Program-made: the position numbers and the translations under genes
DNA from: Branchinecta lynchi
Lineage: Eukaryota > Arthropoda > Branchiopoda > Anostraca > Branchinectidae
Direction of reading: 5' to 3'
DNA length: 64,000 bases
NCBI GenBank assembly: GCA_023053575.1
Contig: JAKZAP010000001.1
Span: 20,416,533 to 20,480,532, forward strand
In this document: one piece after another, positions 58,814 to 64,000 of the stretch
Layout: every line of letters begins with the position of its first letter
Numbering within the stretch: the first letter of the stretch is position 1
The notes under the pieces: generated by a model
What the model saw: the letters and a program-made list of their open reading frames with translations, nothing else
The model's database searches: none
Told to the model about the DNA's origin: nothing

Positions 58814-60235
58814 CAAGACCAAAGGTTTCGATGGGATCCCAAAAATTCAATATCTGATCCAGACAACAGGGTCTTGTCTTAGCCAGATCCAGTCTTCGCC
58901 AGACTCCTTGAACATTTTTACAATTAAAATTCAGAAACTGATTAAGGCAAAATAGCTAATCACCTGAGAAAACCAAGTTCAGATTTGGATTCAGCATGTG
59001 TGTTTACCCCTATCATATCTGTTTTGACGAAAACTTCCTGCCACTTCTGCTAATTTCCCGGTTCCGGCCGAACTCCAGAACTACTTGTCCGGCGAAAAAA
59101 GAAAGCTCAAACACGAAATCAGGGTATCTTCTTTCCCCAGTAATGAACATCTAATCAACTTCAAATAGAAATTTAGCTTATAACAAATTTTCCGATTCCA
59201 GCCGGATTCCGGTCGAACTATATGTCCGGGTAAAATATGATTGTCATACAGGGACTCAGCATCTCTTCTTACCCCTAAATCGCTTATCTAATCAACTAGA
59301 AATAAAACTTTGACTTCCAACAGTTTTCCGGTTTTGGCCGGATTCCGGACGAACTATACATGTCCGGGTAGAAACTTGTTTTCACATAAGTGTTCAGCAT
59401 GTCTTCTTGCCCTAAATCGAACATCTAATAAACTCCAAATAAAACTTTTAATTTTGACAAACTTTCCGGTTTGGGCAGGATTCCGGTCGAAATACTTGTC
59501 CGTCGAGAAAATAGTTTTCACCATCGTCTTCAGCATGTCTTCCTACCTCTAAATCGAACATCTAATCAACTTCAAATAAAACTTTTACTTTCAACAAACT
59601 TTCCGGTTTGGGCCGGATTCCGGGCGAAATACTTGTCCGTCGAGAAAATAGTTTTCACCATCGTCTTCAGCATGTCTTCCTACCCCTAAATCGAACATCT
59701 AATCAATTTCAAATAAAACTTTTACTTTCAACAAACTTTCCGGTTTGGGCCGGATTCCGGGCGAAATACTTGTCCGTCGAGAAAATAATTTTCACCATCG
59801 TCTTCAGCATGTCTTCCTACCCCTAAATCGAACATCTAATCAACTTCAAATAAAACTTTTACTTTCAACAAACTTTCCGGTTTTACTACTTTCCGGAACT
59901 ACTTGTCCGATGACAAAATGGTTTTCACCATCGTGTTCAGCATGTCTTCTTACCCCATAATCGACTATCACATTAGCTCTTTCAAAACATTTTGTTTGTC
60001 CCTTAATTTCAATCCCCTCCCCCACCCCTAAATGTAGAGCTACAAAGCCCATCTACGAACTTGACTGGTCCGACGACCCAACGAACCCTCACACCAAGTT
60101 TCATCAAAATATCTCATTCCCTTCGAGAGTTATCGTGCTTACAGACGGACGGACAGACGGACGGACGGACGGACAGACGGACAACTTTTGCGATGTCATA
60201 GGTATCCCTCCACTTACGTTTTGGGATCCCAAAAA
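58814..60235 (+). mobile_element. Family B element, copy B7 with 137-bp monomers
   Basis: Complete unit. Near-identical monomers start at 59471, 59608 and 59745, exactly 137 bp apart, each carrying acttgtccgtcgagaaaata and ttcagcatgtcttcctaccc. The gacggacggacggacggaca tract and ttttgggatcccaaaa end follow. The end is about 45 bp before the ATG of the GIT-like gene. Confidence 0.9.
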
Positions 60236-60260
60236 CACTATTTTCAACTGAAAAGGCTCA

Positions 60261-60271
60261 TTCCTTTCTAG
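60261..60271 (+). promoter_or_regulatory. Possible 3' splice acceptor in the GIT-like gene leader
   Basis: Pyrimidine-rich ttcctttctag ends 8 bases before the ATG at 60280. It could join an upstream 5' UTR exon to the coding exon, which would place repeat copy B7 in a leader intron. The reading frame is also open through this point, so it may be coincidental. Confidence 0.35.
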
Positions 60272-60279
60272 AAGCAAGA

Positions 60280-62199
60280 ATGGAATCACTACTAGAGGCG
60301 GCAAAATGTGGCGACTGCTCAGACAGGACAGTCAACTGGGTCTCTCTGAACAAAATCATATTCCTGTGCAATGATTGCGCTTCTCTTCATATAGAAATGG
60401 GTCGCCACGTCAGCATGGTGCGTCCTTTGGCTGAAAGTAGACATAAAGCGGAGGTTGAGATTTTCACGGCTCTTCATGCGACGTCCAATGCAATTTGGGA
60501 GCACGCGTTGAACGATAACCAAAAGGGGAAGTGTTCTCTGAAGAAACCAGAGCCTTCAGATCCCATGTTTCCAATAAAGTCTGACTTTGCTAAAGCTAAA
60601 CACCTTCACAATGCTTTCGCATTCCGATTTGCTAAGAACGAGCAGAATTTTGCTATTGGAAATGATGGACATGATCTCTCACTACAGCTTCATGCAGCAG
60701 TGCGTACCTCAAACCTTGAAACGTCCTTGCGGCTCATTGCTTGCGGTGCTGACCCCAACTACTTTCATCCTGAGAAAGGGATGCCCATACTGCACGTCGC
60801 CGCAGTCAACAACCAAGCTGCTCAAGCTGAGTTATTATTCATCTACGGAGCAGATCCAGGGGCGCTAGACAATTCTGGAAGATCCTCGTCTGAAGCAGCT
60901 AAAGAAGAAGGTCACACCGAGCTCGCAGCCCAACTGATTCAATACCAGTTCTCGGTCACCGACGTCTTCTCACGCTACCTGTGCGGGAGATTGCCTGACC
61001 ATAAAACAGACGAACACTTTGTGATTCCCCGTCTTCATCCCAGTCTAGATTATTACTCATCTCTAGGGCGGCCGAAGTTGCAGAAACTATCGAACGAAGC
61101 ATTCGCTGAGTTGGCGATGGATATCTTTGATGAAGTCGATCGTCGAGAGCTTGACCGCAATTGGAAAATGCTCTTTGCTGGGAATCTGGAGAGTTACAAG
61201 TTCCCGAGTCTGTCGCTTCAAGTGATCACGGAGCTGTCCGGAGTACGGAATGCGACGAGGCGGCGGCTAGCTAAGTTAAATCAGGCCGAGTTTACTGTAT
61301 TCGGTATCGATGTTCTCAAGGACGCAAAGCGTCGCTACGAGGGTGAGAGGGTCGTCACAGTGTACTCAGATGATGAACCCCTATATGATCATGTCGCCTC
61401 TGAGGACTATTTCCCGATAGAGAGTGCAACCCCTCACTTCTACTCCGAGCCCCATGACGCCCTTCCCTTCTCAGAGCATGATTTGGTGAAGAACTTAACG
61501 CAAGAGGCCTCTATTCACATTCAGGAGCAGCTGTCGACGACCAGTGCCAAGATGGAGACGTTACTGCGGTCGAACGAGGTAATGCAGAATCAAACGAAAG
61601 CGCTTCAAGAGGCGGTCGATAGACTGTTGAAGGAGAATGCAGCCCTCAAAGGGGCAGTTCTTCCGCCAAAGCCGATGTTCCCGAAAGGTATGGATTTGAA
61701 ACCGCGAGTACCTGAGCCCGTTTACTCCAAACCCATGGATGATCTTTACGTACCCCTCAGAACCAGTGGGTCCTCAAGTCCTAGGTCCCATCGGCCGATG
61801 AGTATGTTTGAGTCCCGCAGGCCGTCGACCCAGCCTTTGCCGACACAAGCCGAGCTTTTGAAGCTCACTGGTGTAGTTACTACGAGTGTAAAGGAATTTA
61901 AGGAGTTTGTTGAGTCTGGCGAGACTGTCGGATTGGCGATGCGAGCTGAGCGTGTCGTCGGCGCTGTTTTGGGCGTTCTAGCTGCGTTTTCAAGTTCTGC
62001 TCGAGATCCGAGCTTGCAAAAGGCATTGCAGAAGTTGTCGCAAAGTGCTGGGAACCTTCAGTCGAGCTTTAGAGAGTTAGAGGTCTGTTCCTCTCCGTCA
62101 GAACAGCAGAAGCTGAAGCAAAAGCTGTTAAATCCCTGTGCCTACGATGTCCTACTTGCTTCTAAGTGTATTTTGTCACATTATCAAGTTAATAACTGA
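60280..62199 (+). CDS. Intronless GIT-family ArfGAP protein lacking the arginine finger (candidate retrogene)
   Basis: A 639-residue single reading frame matching GIT1/GIT2 end to end. ArfGAP zinc finger about 1-118, with Cys10, Cys13, Cys30 and Cys33 in CX2CX16CX2C. Ankyrin repeats about 132-222 (FHPEKG, LHVAA, YGADPG). Spa2-homology repeats about 264-296 (ELAMDIFDEVDRRE) and 324-354. YDHVASEDYF near 369 is a conserved GIT landmark. Coiled coil about 405-457; C-terminal paxillin-binding (FAT-like) helices about 520-639. GITs (about 760 residues) bind PIX through SHD and paxillin through the C-terminus at focal adhesions and synapses; the shortening here is in the linkers. Odd: the Arg of CX4R, which inserts into the Arf active site, is Ile38 (ATA), so catalytic GAP activity is predicted lost while scaffolding regions remain. 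ATG 60280 lies nine residues before the first Cys, as in GITs. The absence of introns suggests retroposition; no poly(A) tail or target duplication is evident. Confidence 0.93.
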   Translation: MESLLEAAKCGDCSDRTVNWVSLNKIIFLCNDCASLHIEMGRHVSMVRPLAESRHKAEVEIFTALHATSNAIWEHALNDNQKGKCSLKKPEPSDPMFPIKSDFAKAKHLHNAFAFRFAKNEQNFAIGNDGHDLSLQLHAAVRTSNLETSLRLIACGADPNYFHPEKGMPILHVAAVNNQAAQAELLFIYGADPGALDNSGRSSSEAAKEEGHTELAAQLIQYQFSVTDVFSRYLCGRLPDHKTDEHFVIPRLHPSLDYYSSLGRPKLQKLSNEAFAELAMDIFDEVDRRELDRNWKMLFAGNLESYKFPSLSLQVITELSGVRNATRRRLAKLNQAEFTVFGIDVLKDAKRRYEGERVVTVYSDDEPLYDHVASEDYFPIESATPHFYSEPHDALPFSEHDLVKNLTQEASIHIQEQLSTTSAKMETLLRSNEVMQNQTKALQEAVDRLLKENAALKGAVLPPKPMFPKGMDLKPRVPEPVYSKPMDDLYVPLRTSGSSSPRSHRPMSMFESRRPSTQPLPTQAELLKLTGVVTTSVKEFKEFVESGETVGLAMRAERVVGAVLGVLAAFSSSARDPSLQKALQKLSQSAGNLQSSFRELEVCSSPSEQQKLKQKLLNPCAYDVLLASKCILSHYQVNN

Positions 62200-62890
62200 C
62201 ATCCTTGCATTGTTTTTCAAATGTTTATATCGCTTCGGGATCTGTATTACTTTTCGTCGTTCTAAGGTGAGAATTTGTTATCCTTCGTATTTGACCTTTC
62301 AGAAGTGCCTTCCTATATCTGTGATGCTTATTGAATTATATGTAATCCGTTGAACAAAAAATAGAATCATATATGCATGAATAATTCCTTAGGTTAGCCC
62401 TATACTCACAGTAGACCTAACAGTTGATCTAAGATAGAACAAACTACAGAAAACATGACGTTTACAGACGACCATCACTTGTTTCGCGTTCCGGACAAAG
62501 AAACCTATATTTCCTGTCGTTTTTATGCAATCGCTTCCGGTACAATAGAGGATCTATTTAGATTCATAACAAATCATCGTTTTATGGAAAGTTATTCCGC
62601 AACAAGAAAGCCTAATATTTATCAGACTACTGAAAGCTACCGATTAAGTTCGTGTAACAACCTTCTCCGTTTTACGTTGTCAGTGCGCGTCATCTAACGA
62701 AAACTGAGGAAACCTTTTAGAGTGGATGAACGAAATCCCGAGAGTGAAGCTACCTTGGTAGTCGGAAGCGATGAATACAAAATAATGGACCAGTGTTCAC
62801 ACGAACATTTCATCATTCTGTTCACTTTGTGTATCGGACCATGATACTCCCGGATCCAGCAAAGTTCCTGCGGAACTGAAGATTACAAGT
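62200..62890. other. 3' flank of the GIT-like gene
   Basis: AT-rich, with no canonical AATAAA soon after the stop and no long A-tail. No further coding segment was recognised. Confidence 0.4.
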
Positions 62891-62899
62891 CAATATTCC

Positions 62900-63040
62900 A
62901 GGGCAGCGTCTATCGTTTCCGGACCTGGAATTGATCCCACAACTCCTTAAAGTACATGACCGGTCGAGTACTCTACCAGACATGAGCTAATAGTACTCGA
63001 CCAGTCGAGGAATCGAACCTCCAGCTGCTATTACTACGAG
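62900..63040 (-). repeat. tRNA-like composite (possible SINE)
   Basis: On the minus strand, a B-box-like ggaggttcgattcctcg is followed by an A-box-like ttagctcatgtctggtagag and a second B-like gtgggatcaattccagg. The order suggests a partial tRNA joined to a second tRNA-like unit. Arms do not fold convincingly as functional tRNAs. Confidence 0.45.
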
Positions 63041-63064
63041 ACTTGTCGGGTACTCGTATCTTAA

Positions 63065-64000
63065 CAAGACCAAAGGTGTCGATGGGATCCCAAAAATCTA
63101 AGATTTGATCCAGACAATTTGAGTTACAAAAAATGCGGGTACAACCGGATTCCGGACTAATTATATGTCCGGGGAAAAAATGAACATTGTATACAGACTC
63201 AGCGTCTCTTCTTACCCCTAAATATATCATCAAATCAACTTCAGATAAAGCTTTTACTTTTAACATATTTTCCGGTTTTGGCCAGATTACAGGCGAACTA
63301 GTTGTCCGGCGAGAAAATGGTTTTCACCATCGGGTTCAGCATGTCTTCTTACCCATAATTCAAACATTTAATCAACTTCAAATGAAACTGTTACTTTTAC
63401 CAACTTTCCGGTTTTGGCCGGATTCCGGACGAACTGCTTGTCCGGCGACAAAATGATTTTCACCATCATGCTCAGCATGTCTTCTTACCCCTAAATCAAA
63501 CATTTAATCAACTTCAAATGACACTTTTACTTTTAACCAACTTTCCGGTTTTTGCCGGATTCCGGACGAACTACTCGTCCAGCGAGAAAATAGTTTTCAC
63601 CATCGTGCTGAGCATGTCTTCTTACCCCTAAATCCAACATTTAATCAACTTCAAATGAAACTTTTACTTTTAACAAACTTTCCGGTTTATGCCGGATTCC
63701 GGACGAACTACTTGTCCGGCGAGAAAATGATTGTCACCATCGTGCTCAGCATGTCTTCTTACCCCATAATCGACTATCACATTAGCTGTTTAAAAATATT
63801 TTGTTTGTCCCTTAAACTGAACCCCCTCCCCCACCCTCCCAATATAGGGCTACAGAGCCTATCTACGAACTCGACCTTACCCTTGACCCAAACAATCCTC
63901 ATACCAAGTTTCATCAAAATATCTCATTCCCTTCGAGAGTTATCGTGCTTACAGACGGACGGACGGACGGACGGATAACTTTTGCGATGTCATAGGTATC
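63065..64000 (+). mobile_element. Family B element, copy B8 (cut by window end)
   Basis: Head caagaccaaaggtgtcgatg, five or so monomers at about 137-bp spacing, tail ccaagtttcatcaaaatatc and gacggacggacggacggat at the window edge. Confidence 0.85.

Noticed and set aside
60587..60868. 93-codon frame inside the GIT-like gene
   Set aside because: Alternate frame of the ankyrin-repeat coding region.
47615..64000. CRISPR-like regular spacing of repeats
   Set aside because: The 137-bp period has no unique spacers, and the monomers are satellite-like inside a eukaryotic element.

Overview
The window is non-vertebrate animal nuclear DNA. It is intron-rich and loaded with degraded or non-autonomous transposable elements, and two conserved animal genes can be read in it. 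Nothing bacterial, organellar or viral was seen. I cannot name the species. The element style (internal tandem cores, a GACGG/ACCG tetranucleotide tract, a terminal palindrome) resembles the pearl/HINE elements known from bivalves and other invertebrates, but that is an inference.

Gene 1 (minus strand, 46265 down to 9323) is a WDR37 orthologue. Seven exons were assembled by hand: 46265-46039, 35064-34876, 27547-27375, 23347-23089, 17204-17069, 13505-13259 and 9457-9323. All six introns are GT-AG and every phase is compatible, giving a 448-residue seven-bladed WD40 protein. An N-terminal exon and possibly a linker exon may be missing. The introns (3.6-11 kb) consist largely of repeats.

Gene 2 (plus strand, 60280-62199) is an uninterrupted 639-codon GIT-family ArfGAP gene (ArfGAP, ankyrin, SHD, coiled coil, paxillin-binding helices). 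It has no introns although its vertebrate relatives have many and its neighbour is intron-rich, so it looks like a retrogene. Its Zn-finger cysteines are intact, but the invariant arginine of the CX2CX16CX2CX4R motif is Ile38, which predicts loss of GAP activity. A repeat element ends about 45 bp before its ATG.

Layout: 0.9-4.0 kb holds LINE wrecks (minus). 4.0-9.3 kb is mostly unassigned, with short tandem repeats. 9.3-46.3 kb is WDR37, its introns carrying element family A (11.6-12.9, 17.6-22.9, 28.6-31.9, 39.9-41.7 kb), family C MITEs with TTTAAAGGACC termini, nested hAT elements, and LINE tails. 46.3-60.2 kb is intergenic and dominated by family B (137-bp monomers, GGGATCCC palindromic ends), foldback family F and a hAT-type foldback with 256-bp arms. 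60.3-62.2 kb is the GIT gene. 62.2-64.0 kb has a tRNA-like block and another family B copy that runs off the window.

The strongest leads are the GIT-like retrogene without its arginine finger and the two structurally parallel element families A and B. Several MITEs also sit within about 15-25 bp of WDR37 splice acceptors.
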